64,000 nt of DNA from Salegentibacter sp. 24 (GCF_004362395.1 NZ_SNWE01000001.1:186001-250000); one strand, 5' to 3'. Numbered from the stretch's first letter, positions 45,539 through 55,643 are shown. Numbers and translations: made by a program. Notes: generated by a model from the letters alone, not told the origin.

Positions 45539-46778
45539 TTTAGAACGTTGGGAAGAAATCTTTGATACGATTCGTAAAAATAAATTGCGGACGTTTCTTA
45601 CCGGGCTTTCGGTGGCTTCGGGGATTTTTATTTTGGTTGTGCTGTTGGGAATTGGGGAAGGAATGCGTAACGGTATTTCACAGGAATTTAAAAGAGATGC
45701 CGCAAATATAATTTATGTCTACACGGGGGTTACTTCTGTCGAATACAAAGGCTTAAATCCGGGTAGAAGAATTCAGTTGAAGGACGAAGATTTTAATTAC
45801 ACCGCCTTAAAGTATGAAGATGATTTGCAGTACAAATCTTCTATCTACCGAATTTGGAACGGGATTGTGAACTATGGAAAGGAATCTGGTTCTTATCGCG
45901 TAGAAGGCGTCTATCCCGATTATCAATTTCTGGAAAACAGTGGAATGATAGAGGGACGATTTGTAAATTATAAAGATTACGAAAATTTTGAGAAATTACT
46001 GGTAATTGGGAATAAGGTAAGAAACGACCTATTTAAAGATAATAAAGATCCAATTGGGGAATATGTTCAGATTTCAGGTATAAATTTTAAAGTGATTGGT
46101 GTTTTTACTGATCCAGGCGGGGAAAGAGAGGAAAGCCGCGTTTTTATGCCACTTTCCACTGCACAACGCGTTTTTGGTGGTGCTGATAATATCGCCAATA
46201 TGGCATTTACCTTGGAGCCTGAGAAAAACTTTGAAGCTGCACTGGCCGCTTCTAATCGTTTCTCAGCGGATATGAAGAACCAACTTAAAGAATCGCATAC
46301 CATAGCCCCTAGTGATGATAGTGCTATAAGTATTAATAATTCGCTGGAGAATGCGAAGCGCTTTTACGATCTTATGGATATGATAAAATTCTTCTTTTGG
46401 GGGGTTGGAATCTGTACCATTATCGCGGGAATAGTCGGGGTGAGTAATATTATGCTCATCATCGTAAAAGAAAGAACCCGAGAGATCGGAATAAGAAAAG
46501 CCCTGGGAGCAGAACCGCTATCAATTGTAGGAATGGTTCTCCACGAGTCAATTTTTGTAACTGCAATCGCTGGATTAATAGGCCTTATTGCAAGTTTGTT
46601 ACTTTTAGAATTTGTAGGACCGCTTATAGAAACCCAGTATATTTCAAATCCTGCAGTGAACTTCAATGTAGCACTTACCACCGTCTTTATTTTGGTGCTT
46701 GCCGGGGCAATTGCCGGATTTTTCCCTGCCTGGAGAGCCGCGAGAATAAAACCTATTGTAGCATTAAGAGACGAATAG
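45531..46778 (+). CDS. ABC transporter permease, MacB/FtsX type (1)
   Basis: A 415-aa MacB-like permease: an N-terminal helix (about 19-42), a large periplasmic domain (about 45-285), and three C-terminal FtsX helices (about 285-315, 335-365, 380-400). The VKERTREIGIRKALGA segment is the coupling helix. It works with the ATPase upstream. It is followed 1 bp later by a second permease, so a heterodimer is likely. Confidence 0.93.
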   Translation: MFDLERWEEIFDTIRKNKLRTFLTGLSVASGIFILVVLLGIGEGMRNGISQEFKRDAANIIYVYTGVTSVEYKGLNPGRRIQLKDEDFNYTALKYEDDLQYKSSIYRIWNGIVNYGKESGSYRVEGVYPDYQFLENSGMIEGRFVNYKDYENFEKLLVIGNKVRNDLFKDNKDPIGEYVQISGINFKVIGVFTDPGGEREESRVFMPLSTAQRVFGGADNIANMAFTLEPEKNFEAALAASNRFSADMKNQLKESHTIAPSDDSAISINNSLENAKRFYDLMDMIKFFFWGVGICTIIAGIVGVSNIMLIIVKERTREIGIRKALGAEPLSIVGMVLHESIFVTAIAGLIGLIASLLLLEFVGPLIETQYISNPAVNFNVALTTVFILVLAGAIAGFFPAWRAARIKPIVALRDE

Positions 46779-46779
46779 T

Positions 46780-48045
46780 ATGTTTAACAGGGATAAATGG
46801 AGCGAAATTATTGAAGCATTAAGTGCGAACTGGTTTAGAACCTTACTTACTGCTTTTGGCGTAATGTGGGGAATTTTTATTCTCGTAATTCTACTGGCTG
46901 CAGGCAAAGGTCTCGAAAATGGAGTGAAACAAGGTTTTAGTGGCATAGCTACCAATACAATGTTTATGTGGACACAAACGCCATCAAAACCTTATAAAGG
47001 ATTGCCAAAAGGCAGAAACTATAATTTCAAAACAGATGATGTAGAAGCTTTGCGGGAAAATGTGCCTGGCCTTCGGTTTATTTCCCCTAGAAATCAGTTA
47101 GGTGGTTTCGGAGGGAATAATAATGTGGTCCGCGGACTGCAAACCGGAGCCTTTAATGTTTACGGTGATTATCCAGAGATCATTCAGCAGGAACCTATGG
47201 ATATTACTTCCGGTAGGTTTATTAATTATCTCGATATTGAAAATAAACGAAAAGTTGCCATTATTGGAGAGGGAGTCAGACGTGAACTTTATGAACAAGA
47301 GGAAGAGGTTTTAGGAACCTATCTTAAAATTAATGGGGTTAATTTTATGGTGATTGGGACCTATAAGAAAAAAGGTGGGGGCGGTGGCAATGCTGAAGAA
47401 GCTCAGAAAGAGATTTATGTTCCATTTACCGCATTTTCCCAGGCATTTAATATGGGTGATACTGTAGGGTGGATGGCAATTACAGCCGAAGATGAACATT
47501 CCATCACAAGTTTAAAATCAAGAATTTTAGATTTGATAAAAAGCAGGCATTCAATCCATCCGGATGACGATAGGGCTGTTGGAAATTTCGACCTGTATGA
47601 AGAATTTAACAAGATTAACGGTTTATTTATTGCCCTTAAGGCAGTGGCCTACTTTGTGGGAATTTTGGTATTGCTATCTGGAATAATTGGGATTAGTAAT
47701 ATTATGCTAATTGTGGTCAAAGAAAGAACCAATGAAATAGGGGTTAGACGTGCGCTTGGAGCAACGCCCTGGTCCATAAGAGGGCAAATTCTAATGGAAT
47801 CTATTTTTTTGACTATTATTTCCGGGATGGTAGGAATTATTTTTGCCACCGGAATTATTGCAGGAATAAATTATGCTCTTAGCGGAATGGATACGTCAGA
47901 AATGATGTTTGCAAACCCAAGTGTAGATTTGGGAGTGGTTATTACCGCCCTTGCTATTTTAGTATGCTCAGGTTTATTGGCGGGATTAATCCCAGCACAG
48001 AATGCCATAAAAATAAAACCTGTAGATGCACTTAGAACCGAATAA
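46780..48045 (+). CDS. ABC transporter permease, MacB/FtsX type (2)
   Basis: A 421-aa paralogue of the gene before it, with the same topology and the VKERTNEIGVRRALGA coupling segment. The periplasmic domain contains a KKKGGGGGNAEEA linker near residue 190-205. Two different permeases in tandem suggest an asymmetric transporter. It leads into the adaptor gene 35 bp later. Confidence 0.93.
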   Translation: MFNRDKWSEIIEALSANWFRTLLTAFGVMWGIFILVILLAAGKGLENGVKQGFSGIATNTMFMWTQTPSKPYKGLPKGRNYNFKTDDVEALRENVPGLRFISPRNQLGGFGGNNNVVRGLQTGAFNVYGDYPEIIQQEPMDITSGRFINYLDIENKRKVAIIGEGVRRELYEQEEEVLGTYLKINGVNFMVIGTYKKKGGGGGNAEEAQKEIYVPFTAFSQAFNMGDTVGWMAITAEDEHSITSLKSRILDLIKSRHSIHPDDDRAVGNFDLYEEFNKINGLFIALKAVAYFVGILVLLSGIIGISNIMLIVVKERTNEIGVRRALGATPWSIRGQILMESIFLTIISGMVGIIFATGIIAGINYALSGMDTSEMMFANPSVDLGVVITALAILVCSGLLAGLIPAQNAIKIKPVDALRTE

Positions 48046-48080
48046 TAAGAAAAAGTAAAGAAGATAAATACAATCAAAAA

Positions 48081-49199
48081 ATGAAAAAAACAGTTACCAT
48101 CTCAATTTTAGTATTGATCGCCGTTCTTTTTGTAGGGGCGTTATACTACTTATTTCAGAAAAATCAGGAGGATCCTACGGTTTACGAAACAGAACAGGCA
48201 TCAATAGAAACTATAGTAAAGAAAACTGTGGCTACTGGTAATATTGTTCCAAGGGAAGAGGTGCTTATAAAGCCGAATATCTCGGGAATTATTGATGAAA
48301 TATATATAAAGGCCGGGGAGAAAGTGAATTCTGGGGATCTTATTGCAAAAATTCGGGTAATCCCTAATGTGAATTCTTTACAAAGCGCTAAAGATGCTGT
48401 GGCTACCGCTAAAATAAATTTGGACAATGAGGAAAAAACTTTTGAACGACAAAAAAAGTTGTTTGAAGAGGGCGTAATTTCTCAAAACGATTTTGATAAT
48501 GCTCTGGCCAATTACAAAAGGATGCAGCAGAACTACCGTTCGGCACAACAAAATTTTGAAATTGTACAAACTGGTACAACCAGTGGAATTGGAACCGCAG
48601 CAAACACCCTTATTCGTTCTACCATAGATGGAATGGTGTTGGATGTTCCTGTAAAAGTTGGGAATCAGGTCATAGAAAGTAATAACTTTAATGAGGGAAC
48701 GACCCTGGCGACGCTTGCCAATGTAAACGATATGATTTTTGAGGGGAAAGTTGACGAAAGTGAAGTAGGGAAAATTAAAGAGGATTTGCCGCTGGAAGTA
48801 ACAGTTGGGGCTATAGAAAATAAAACTTTTGATGCCATATTAGACTATATAGCACCAAAAGGTGTAGACGAAAACGGAGCCATTCAGTTTGAAATAAAAG
48901 GAACCTTAAATAAAGAAGATACGACTTTTATTCGCGCAGGTTTAAGTGCGAATGCTTCAATTATTTTAGATAGAGCAGATCAGGTACTGGCAATAAAAGA
49001 AGCACTGGTTCAGTTTGATCCAAAAACTCAAGAACCTTTTGTGGAAGTAGCAACGGGAGACCAGCAATTTGAGCGAAGGGATTTAGAATTGGGAATTAGT
49101 GACGGGATACAGGTAGAAGTAATTGACGGAATTACCAAAGACGATAAAATTAAGGTTTGGAACAAAGTAGAACCGACTCCTGAATTTGCAGGAAATTAG
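48081..49199 (+). CDS. Periplasmic adaptor (membrane fusion protein) 1
   Basis: A 372-aa MacA/HlyD-type adaptor: an N-terminal anchor helix (about 5-25), lipoyl halves around VLIKPNISGIIDEIYIKAGEKV, a coiled-coil hairpin (about 100-165), then beta-barrel domains. It bridges the permease pair to a TolC-like channel. It is 62 bp before the TolC gene. Confidence 0.92.
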   Translation: MKKTVTISILVLIAVLFVGALYYLFQKNQEDPTVYETEQASIETIVKKTVATGNIVPREEVLIKPNISGIIDEIYIKAGEKVNSGDLIAKIRVIPNVNSLQSAKDAVATAKINLDNEEKTFERQKKLFEEGVISQNDFDNALANYKRMQQNYRSAQQNFEIVQTGTTSGIGTAANTLIRSTIDGMVLDVPVKVGNQVIESNNFNEGTTLATLANVNDMIFEGKVDESEVGKIKEDLPLEVTVGAIENKTFDAILDYIAPKGVDENGAIQFEIKGTLNKEDTTFIRAGLSANASIILDRADQVLAIKEALVQFDPKTQEPFVEVATGDQQFERRDLELGISDGIQVEVIDGITKDDKIKVWNKVEPTPEFAGN

Positions 49200-49261
49200 T
49201 TTTTTGCTTCAAAATGTAACAAGTATAGAATTTCAAAGACTCATCAACTACAATTCCTATT

Positions 49262-50701
49262 ATGAAAAAATACAGCTTACTCACCATATTTTTATTTGTT
49301 GCTTTATTGGCTAAGGCCCAGGAAGAAGATAAATGGACACTACAGGAATGTGTTAGTTACGCCCTGGAAAATAATATATCGATAAAACAAAGTGCCCTTG
49401 ATGTAGAGCTCGCTGAACTGGGAGTAAAAGACGCCTATGGTAATTTACTTCCAAATATAAATGGATCGGCCACCAACTCATGGAATACTGGTCTGACCCA
49501 AAATATTACTACAGGGATTTTACAAACCCAAACCACAAGAAACTTTTCTGCTGGTGTTACTGCAAGTCTCACGCTTTTTGATGGCCTTAGAAACATAAAA
49601 CAGGTACAGCGCGCGAAAATATCTGAACTTGCCAGCCAATATGCATTGGATAAGATGAAAGACGATATCACCCTGTTTGTTGCCGATTCTTATTTACAGG
49701 TACTTTTCAATAAGCAGAATCTTGAGATTTTGAGATTGCAAAATGAAGTTACCCAGGAACAATTAGAAAGGACAAAACAACTTGTCGAAGCAGGGTCTTT
49801 ACCACAGGGTGATCTTCTACAGATCCAAGCTACTTATGCCGATGAGCTACAACGAATCATTGTCGCTCGTAACAATATTAGGATATCCCTTATTAGTTTA
49901 GCGCAGCTTTTACTTATAGAAGATTATGAAAGCTTTGATATTGTTGAAAGGGATTATGATATTTTTGGAACAGAAATTTTAGGAAATTCGGTAGAGGATA
50001 TCGTAGAGCAAGCTAAAGAAGAACGCTCTGAAATTAGAATTGCTGAAGCTAACCTTGAAATTGCAAAAAAGGATATAGAAATTGCCAAAGGTGCTTATTA
50101 CCCAAGCCTGGGGGCTTTCTTTAATTACAATACCAGGGAATCTGGGCAGGGAAGAATTGTGGGTGTTGAAGTTGACCCAAATGATCCCACTCGGGAAATT
50201 GGCATAGTGGAAGAAACCGGTGATATTGTGGTGACACCAAACACCATTTCAACCCTTGGAAATCCATTGCCATTTTTTGACCAATTGCAACGTAATGATG
50301 GTATTTCTTATGGTTTACAGGTTAATATTCCAATCTTTAATGGATTCTCCACTAGGATTCAGGTAAGAAGAAGCGAAGTGAACGCCAGGCGCGCCAAATA
50401 CGAATTAGAACAAGCCGAACTTGATCTTGAAGCAAATGTTTACCAGGCATATGTAGATGCCGAAGGAGCCTTAGAAGCTTATGAAGCCGCACTTGTTGCA
50501 GCAAATGCACAGGAGCAGGCCTTTGAATATGCGACTCAACGTTTCGATGTGGGGATATCCAATGCATTTGAATTTAGCCAGGCAAAACTTGGGTATGAAA
50601 ATGCACAAAGTGAGGTGCTTCGTACTAAATATGATTATATTTTTAAATTAAAAGTACTTGAACTTTATTTTGGAGTACCTGTGACCGGCCTTAAATTTTA
50701 A
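49262..50701 (+). CDS. TolC-family outer-membrane efflux protein
   Basis: A 479-aa TolC-like protein: a signal peptide (1-19, ending AKAQ), then two repeats of the coiled-coil/barrel unit. The start is WTLQECVSYALENNISIKQS, and the matching second half contains QVRRSEVNARRAKYELEQAE and FEYATQRFDVGISNAFEFSQAK. It is the exit duct for the operon's transporter. It is 3 bp before a second adaptor gene. Confidence 0.95.
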   Translation: MKKYSLLTIFLFVALLAKAQEEDKWTLQECVSYALENNISIKQSALDVELAELGVKDAYGNLLPNINGSATNSWNTGLTQNITTGILQTQTTRNFSAGVTASLTLFDGLRNIKQVQRAKISELASQYALDKMKDDITLFVADSYLQVLFNKQNLEILRLQNEVTQEQLERTKQLVEAGSLPQGDLLQIQATYADELQRIIVARNNIRISLISLAQLLLIEDYESFDIVERDYDIFGTEILGNSVEDIVEQAKEERSEIRIAEANLEIAKKDIEIAKGAYYPSLGAFFNYNTRESGQGRIVGVEVDPNDPTREIGIVEETGDIVVTPNTISTLGNPLPFFDQLQRNDGISYGLQVNIPIFNGFSTRIQVRRSEVNARRAKYELEQAELDLEANVYQAYVDAEGALEAYEAALVAANAQEQAFEYATQRFDVGISNAFEFSQAKLGYENAQSEVLRTKYDYIFKLKVLELYFGVPVTGLKF

Positions 50702-50704
50702 ACT

Positions 50705-51952
50705 ATGAAGAAAAAGACTCTTTTTATAATTATAGGAATTGCTTTAGGGCTTATTGTATTACTTATTGTTGGAAAAAAAGCGGGTTGGTTTGGTAAATCT
50801 GGTAATTTTAAAGAAGTTGAAATAACCAAAATAGAACCTATAGATATTATTGAGACTGTCTCAGCTACTGGTAAAATTCAACCTGAGATCGAAGTGAAAT
50901 TATCATCAGAGGTTTCAGGAGAAATAATAGAAATTCCTGTTGTGGAAGGGCAGGCAGTAGAAGAAGGAGATCTATTGGTTAGGGTTAACCCCGATATTTA
51001 TCAGTCCAATGTGAATAGGGCACAGGCCGGTTTACAGTCTTCCAGAGCAAATTATGCCCAGGCTGAAGCAAATTTAAAACAAGCTGAAGCCAATTATAAC
51101 CGAAATAAAAGCCTTTTTGAAAAAGGTGTGATTTCAAAAGCCGAATGGGATAGAATTGTTTCAGAATACGAAGTTGCCCAGGCCAGTCAAAAAGCGGCTT
51201 TTTACAATATGCAAAGTACAGCAGCTACCGTAGAGGAAGCACAGGATAACTTAGGTCGGACCAGGATTTATGCTCCTATGAGCGGAACGATATCAAAACT
51301 TGATGCCGAACTTGGCGAAAGGGTGGTGGGAACCCAACAAATGGCAGGTACTGAAATTCTTAGGGTAGCCAATCTGAGTAATATGGAAGTTGAAGTTGAT
51401 GTGAACGAGAACGACATTGTTAAAGTTGAAGTTGGAGATTCCACTATTGTTGAGGTAGATGCCTATTTAGGGAAAGAATTTAAAGGAATTGTTACCGAAA
51501 TTTCCAACTCGGCTGATGCTGCGCTAACCACAGATCAGGTCACCAATTTTAAAGTTAAAGTTCGTATTTTAGAAGAATCTTATAAGGATCTTCTCGAAGG
51601 AGAGGATGAGAATTATTCTCCTTTTAGACCTGGAATGACAGCTACTGTGGATATAATTACAAATAAAAAAGAAAATATCATTGGAGTTCCAATTAGTGCC
51701 ATTGTCATTAAAAATGATACAACAGCTATAAATGCTTCCATAGACCAGGAAAAATATGAAGCTGTATTTTTAAAAGAAGGAGAGCAGGCACAACTTCGAA
51801 AGGTATCAACAGGAATTCAAGACGATAGTAATATTGAAATAACCGAGGGTTTAACCCTGGGAGAAACCGTTATAACGGGACCTTATAATACAGTTACTAA
51901 AAGCCTCAAGGATGGAGACCAGGTTGAAGTTATAGGGGATTCAAAAGAATAA
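50705..51952 (+). CDS. Periplasmic adaptor (membrane fusion protein) 2
   Basis: A 415-aa adaptor with an N-terminal helix (about 5-24), a lipoyl domain (SGEIIEIPVVEGQAVEEGD), a coiled-coil hairpin with NRAQAGLQSSRANYAQAEAN and a beta-barrel end. It is not a copy of adaptor 1 at sequence level. Having two adaptors flank one TolC gene may indicate a heteromeric adaptor ring or two alternative partners. Confidence 0.92.
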   Translation: MKKKTLFIIIGIALGLIVLLIVGKKAGWFGKSGNFKEVEITKIEPIDIIETVSATGKIQPEIEVKLSSEVSGEIIEIPVVEGQAVEEGDLLVRVNPDIYQSNVNRAQAGLQSSRANYAQAEANLKQAEANYNRNKSLFEKGVISKAEWDRIVSEYEVAQASQKAAFYNMQSTAATVEEAQDNLGRTRIYAPMSGTISKLDAELGERVVGTQQMAGTEILRVANLSNMEVEVDVNENDIVKVEVGDSTIVEVDAYLGKEFKGIVTEISNSADAALTTDQVTNFKVKVRILEESYKDLLEGEDENYSPFRPGMTATVDIITNKKENIIGVPISAIVIKNDTTAINASIDQEKYEAVFLKEGEQAQLRKVSTGIQDDSNIEITEGLTLGETVITGPYNTVTKSLKDGDQVEVIGDSKE

Positions 51953-51963
51953 AAAAGGAAACA

Positions 51964-52623
51964 TTGGCATTAATACTCTGCTTAGAAACCGCTACTACGA
52001 ATTGCTCTGTTGTACTTTCAAAAGATGGAGCCTTGTTTGCACGGAAAGAGGATGGTAGCAAAAATTACTCGCATGCCGAAAAGTTGCACGTGTTTATAGA
52101 GGAAATTTTAAAAGAGAATAATCTGAGTATTGCTGATCTTGATGCAATTGCAGTGAGTAAAGGACCGGGTTCGTATACCGGATTGCGAATTGGGGTCTCT
52201 ACTGCCAAAGGGCTGTGTTTTTCACTAGACCTTCCCCTGATCTCAGTTCCCACTTTGACTTGCTTGGCTTTGCAGGTAAAACCAAAAAAAGGATTTGTAA
52301 TTCCTATGTTAGATGCCCGTCGCATGGAGGTTTATTCAACTGTTTTTAATTCAGATTTACAGCAAGTTAGAGCAACAAAAGCAGAGGTTTTGGATGAAAA
52401 ATCTTTTGCTGAATTTCTTGATAAGGATAAGGTGGTTTTTATCGGAGACGGTGTGGAAAAATTTAAGGGCATTTGTAATCACCCCAATGCTGAATTTATA
52501 GGAGGAAAATTACCATCGGCCACGGAAATGTGCGGTTTGGCTGAAGCTAAATATAAAATAAGCGACACCGAAGATGTCGCTTATTTTGAACCATATTACC
52601 TTAAGGATTTTATTGCCGGTTAA
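51964..52623 (+). CDS. tsaB: tRNA t6A synthesis protein TsaB
   Basis: A 219-aa HSP70/ASKHA-fold partner of TsaD in making the N6-threonylcarbamoyl-adenosine of tRNAs. N-terminal LILCLETATTNCSV and the block SKGPGSYTGLRIGVSTAKGL are diagnostic, and the end segment YFEPYYLKDF is conserved. The start is TTG at 51964, 11 bp after the adaptor stop. Its stop overlaps the stop of the convergent mscS gene. The 3' part of the coding region contains a strong terminator-like hairpin. Confidence 0.95.
   Translation: MALILCLETATTNCSVVLSKDGALFARKEDGSKNYSHAEKLHVFIEEILKENNLSIADLDAIAVSKGPGSYTGLRIGVSTAKGLCFSLDLPLISVPTLTCLALQVKPKKGFVIPMLDARRMEVYSTVFNSDLQQVRATKAEVLDEKSFAEFLDKDKVVFIGDGVEKFKGICNHPNAEFIGGKLPSATEMCGLAEAKYKISDTEDVAYFEPYYLKDFIAG
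52555..52587. terminator. Bidirectional terminator inside the tsaB coding region
   Basis: A 13-bp perfect inverted repeat (AAAATAAGCGACA / TGTCGCTTATTTT) with loop CCGAAGA lies wholly inside tsaB, 36 bp before its stop. Both ends of the stem are A- or T-rich, so each strand has a U-rich tract after the core. On the minus strand the loop reads TCTTCGG, which includes a C(UUCG)G tetraloop. It would end both tsaB and mscS transcripts. Confidence 0.75.
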
Positions 52624-53504
52624 TTGGCTGTATTTAAATCATTATTTTTAGAATTCTTCTCAATTGTACCATTCATCTTTGTCTGGTCATAAAGATAAAC
52701 ATCTCTTTGAGGATAAGGAATAGTCATCCCGGCTTCTTCCAGTCTTATTTTTCCTTCTTCAATCATATACCAGTGTAAATCCCAGAATTTACTGTTTTCT
52801 GCAAAATATCGAACTGAGAAGTTCACCGAATCAGCACCAAGTTCAGCAACAATAATTTGTGGTGCGGGATCTTTAAGAACATCTTCCTGTTCCTCTACAA
52901 GATCTCTAAGTACTTGTTTTGCCTTTTTTAAATCATCATCATAAGAAATTCCAAAGCTCAATGTTTCTCTTCGGGTTCCGTTGTAGCTATAATTAATAAT
53001 ATTGTCGTTACTCAATTGACCGTTAGGTATTACTGCACGTTGATTCCCGAAAGTATCAATTTTGGTGTAGAAAAGAGAAATCTCAACTACGCTTCCCGAT
53101 ACATCCTGTGCTTCTATCCAGTCTCCTACTTTAAAAGGCTTTAAGATAATCAGCAGAACACCTCCTGCAAGATTTGATAGTGAGCCCTGCATTGCAAGAC
53201 CTATGGCTAAACCGGCAGCACCAATGGCTGCTACTAAAGAAGCACTTTCTACACCCAGTTGGGTTATTACCAGGACAAAAAGTATGATACGTAGCCCCCA
53301 TTTAATCGAATTGAGGGTGAAAATTTCCAGGGTTTTATCGTAGTCCTTCTTTTGGAATATCTTTTCTACATATTTCACTATTAAACCTATCACCCACAGC
53401 CCTATTACTAGAAGTGCCAAAGCCCCTAGTAAGGTAGGCAGATAATCGATGAATTTTTTTGCGTATTCCTGTGCGATGGCGCCCCAATCGTTTAATTTTT
53501 CCAT
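52620..53504 (-). CDS. Small-conductance mechanosensitive channel (MscS family)
   Basis: A 294-aa MscS-like channel with three N-terminal helices (about 20-45, 65-90, 95-125). The third contains the Gly/Ala-rich pore segment AAIGAAGLAIGLAMQGSLSNLAGG. It is followed by the cytosolic beta domain (FKVGDWIEAQDVSGSVVEI and the VIPNGQLSNDNIINYS motif). The channel opens under membrane tension and protects from osmotic downshift. It converges on tsaB with overlapping stop codons. Confidence 0.94.
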   Translation of the reverse strand: MEKLNDWGAIAQEYAKKFIDYLPTLLGALALLVIGLWVIGLIVKYVEKIFQKKDYDKTLEIFTLNSIKWGLRIILFVLVITQLGVESASLVAAIGAAGLAIGLAMQGSLSNLAGGVLLIILKPFKVGDWIEAQDVSGSVVEISLFYTKIDTFGNQRAVIPNGQLSNDNIINYSYNGTRRETLSFGISYDDDLKKAKQVLRDLVEEQEDVLKDPAPQIIVAELGADSVNFSVRYFAENSKFWDLHWYMIEEGKIRLEEAGMTIPYPQRDVYLYDQTKMNGTIEKNSKNNDLNTAN

Positions 53505-53578
53505 AACTTCAAATATTTTGGTAAAACAAATTGACTATATTTTTTTTATTTATAAGAAGGTTTGTTGTTTAATTTTTG

Positions 53579-55621
53579 TTAAAATTGTTTTAGTTTTTTA
53601 ATAGAATCTTCTACAGAATCAAATGGAAGTTCACATTTTCCATCAGAACAGATATAGATGAGATCTTCATTTTTCTTAAACCTGTTTTTTAAAATAGCAA
53701 TTTCAGAAGCTTGTTGGCTTCCGGCTATGACTATATTTGGCAAGTATTCTTGCTGCAATATGTTTTTAAATTCTAGTGAATTTTCTCCGATAATTGCTAC
53801 TTCGTAAAACCTTTCTGTAAAATTGAGCATTAACTCAAGCCAGTTTGCATGAGAATGTGGATAGGTTTTTATTTGGGGCTGGATGGTTTTTAACATTTTT
53901 GCCGCTAGATCCTGGTATTCCGTTTTGCCGGTAATGCCTGAAAGTTTAAAAAGGTTTTTAGCCATAACCGAATTGGAAGCTGGTATCACATTATCATTGA
54001 GCTCATAATTTCTAGTGATTAGTGCTTTGTCTTTAGAAGAGGTGAAATAAAATAGTCCGGTGTTTTCATCCTGAAAATCCTCGAAACACACCCTGATTAA
54101 TTTTTCTGCGATTTCCAACCATCTCTCTTCGAAAGTAGTTTCATATAAATTGACAAAAGCTTCAGTACACAAAACGTAATCATCCAAATAGGCATTTATA
54201 GAACTTTCTCCATTGTTGTAATTATGCCAAAGCCGAAAATTGCTTCCGAATTGTTTTTCAATTAGAAATTCTGCATTTCTAAGAGCGGTATCAAGAAATT
54301 CCTTTTCACCAAAGGCTTTATAGGCATCGATATATCCATTTAACATTAAGGCATTCCAGGAAGTTAGACTTTTATCATCCAAGGCTGGTTTAGTTCTTTT
54401 ATCACGCACTTTTGTTAAGATTTCGATCCAAACTTTTTTCTTTGATAGTAATTCAGAATGCTCAAGGTTAAATTCTTCTGCAATGGTTTTATCACTTTTA
54501 GTGCGAATAAGTACGTACTTATCTTTTTCCCATTTCCCAAAGGAATTTATATTGTAATAGGCTTTGAAAATCGGGAAATCTTCTTTTAGTAAATTTTGCA
54601 AATTGTCTTTGTCCCAAACATAATAAGCGCCTTCGCTTTTATTTCCGGTTTCATCTTCACTGTCAGCATCTAAGGCCGAATAAAAGGCGCCAGAAGTATC
54701 GGTGAGTTCTTTTTTTACAAAATCAAGGGTTTTAAAAACAACTTCTTTATACCAGTTATTCTTTGTTAGGGAATAAGCCTTGCTGTAAAGACTTACCAAC
54801 TGGGCATTATCATATAACATCTTTTCAAAATGTGGTACGTGCCAGCGTTCATCTACTGAATAGCGAGAAAATCCTCCATCAATTTGATCGAAAACTCCTC
54901 CATAGGAGATTTTGTTAAGACTTAGAAAACAATACTCCAACAACTCTTTGTCTTTTTTCTGTACTGCATATCGCATTAAAAATTCTAGGTTTACCGGAAG
55001 CATAAATTTAGGTGCTCCAACGGAGCCTCCATTTTGCCTATCAAAATTTTTTTTCCACTTCTGAATTACATCTTCTAAAAACCCAGGGGTAAACTGGAAT
55101 TCGTCTTTTGGTAAGTCTATTATTTGTAGCTGTTGAAGTCCTTCCTCAAGCCTGGAAGCGTATTCCTTCATTTCATCAGGTTTTGTTTTATAAAGTCCCG
55201 AGAGTTGTTTTAGGGCATCCTTCCATTGTTCTTTTTTGAAATAGGTACCTCCCCACACCGGACGACCATCTGGAAGGGCCACAATATTCATAGGCCATCC
55301 GCCGGCACCGGTCATTACCTGAACCGCATTCATATAAACTTGGTCAACATCCGGGCGCTCTTCTCGGTCGACTTTGATGTTTATGAAATGGGTATTCATA
55401 ATGATGGCCACTGTTTCATCTTCAAAACTCTCGTGTTCCATTACGTGGCACCAATGGCAAGCAGAATATCCCACGCTTATGATTAAAAGTTTTTCTTCCT
55501 TTGCCGCTCTTGCCAAAGTTTTTGAATTCCAGGCTTCCCAATTTACAGGGTTATGAGCGTGTTGCAAAAGGTAAGGACTCGTCTCATTAATCAAGCTATT
55601 GGTGTATTTTGGTTTGGGCAT
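53579..55621 (-). CDS. Thioredoxin-domain protein, DUF255/SPATA20-like
   Basis: A 680-aa protein of the YyaL/SPATA20 type. An N-terminal thioredoxin-like domain (about 1-165) opens with NETSPYLLQHAHNPVNW and holds C55-H-W-C58 in SACHWCHVMEHESF. An (alpha/alpha)-barrel resembling N-acylglucosamine epimerase/glycosidase folds (about 170-600) follows. The reaction is not established. No signal peptide is visible, so it is probably cytosolic. It is 74 bp upstream (in transcription order) of the mscS gene and separated from dodecin by a terminator. Confidence 0.92.
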   Translation of the reverse strand: MPKPKYTNSLINETSPYLLQHAHNPVNWEAWNSKTLARAAKEEKLLIISVGYSACHWCHVMEHESFEDETVAIIMNTHFINIKVDREERPDVDQVYMNAVQVMTGAGGWPMNIVALPDGRPVWGGTYFKKEQWKDALKQLSGLYKTKPDEMKEYASRLEEGLQQLQIIDLPKDEFQFTPGFLEDVIQKWKKNFDRQNGGSVGAPKFMLPVNLEFLMRYAVQKKDKELLEYCFLSLNKISYGGVFDQIDGGFSRYSVDERWHVPHFEKMLYDNAQLVSLYSKAYSLTKNNWYKEVVFKTLDFVKKELTDTSGAFYSALDADSEDETGNKSEGAYYVWDKDNLQNLLKEDFPIFKAYYNINSFGKWEKDKYVLIRTKSDKTIAEEFNLEHSELLSKKKVWIEILTKVRDKRTKPALDDKSLTSWNALMLNGYIDAYKAFGEKEFLDTALRNAEFLIEKQFGSNFRLWHNYNNGESSINAYLDDYVLCTEAFVNLYETTFEERWLEIAEKLIRVCFEDFQDENTGLFYFTSSKDKALITRNYELNDNVIPASNSVMAKNLFKLSGITGKTEYQDLAAKMLKTIQPQIKTYPHSHANWLELMLNFTERFYEVAIIGENSLEFKNILQQEYLPNIVIAGSQQASEIAILKNRFKKNEDLIYICSDGKCELPFDSVEDSIKKLKQF

Positions 55622-55643
55622 ATACGTTTTTTTAAAATGAAAA

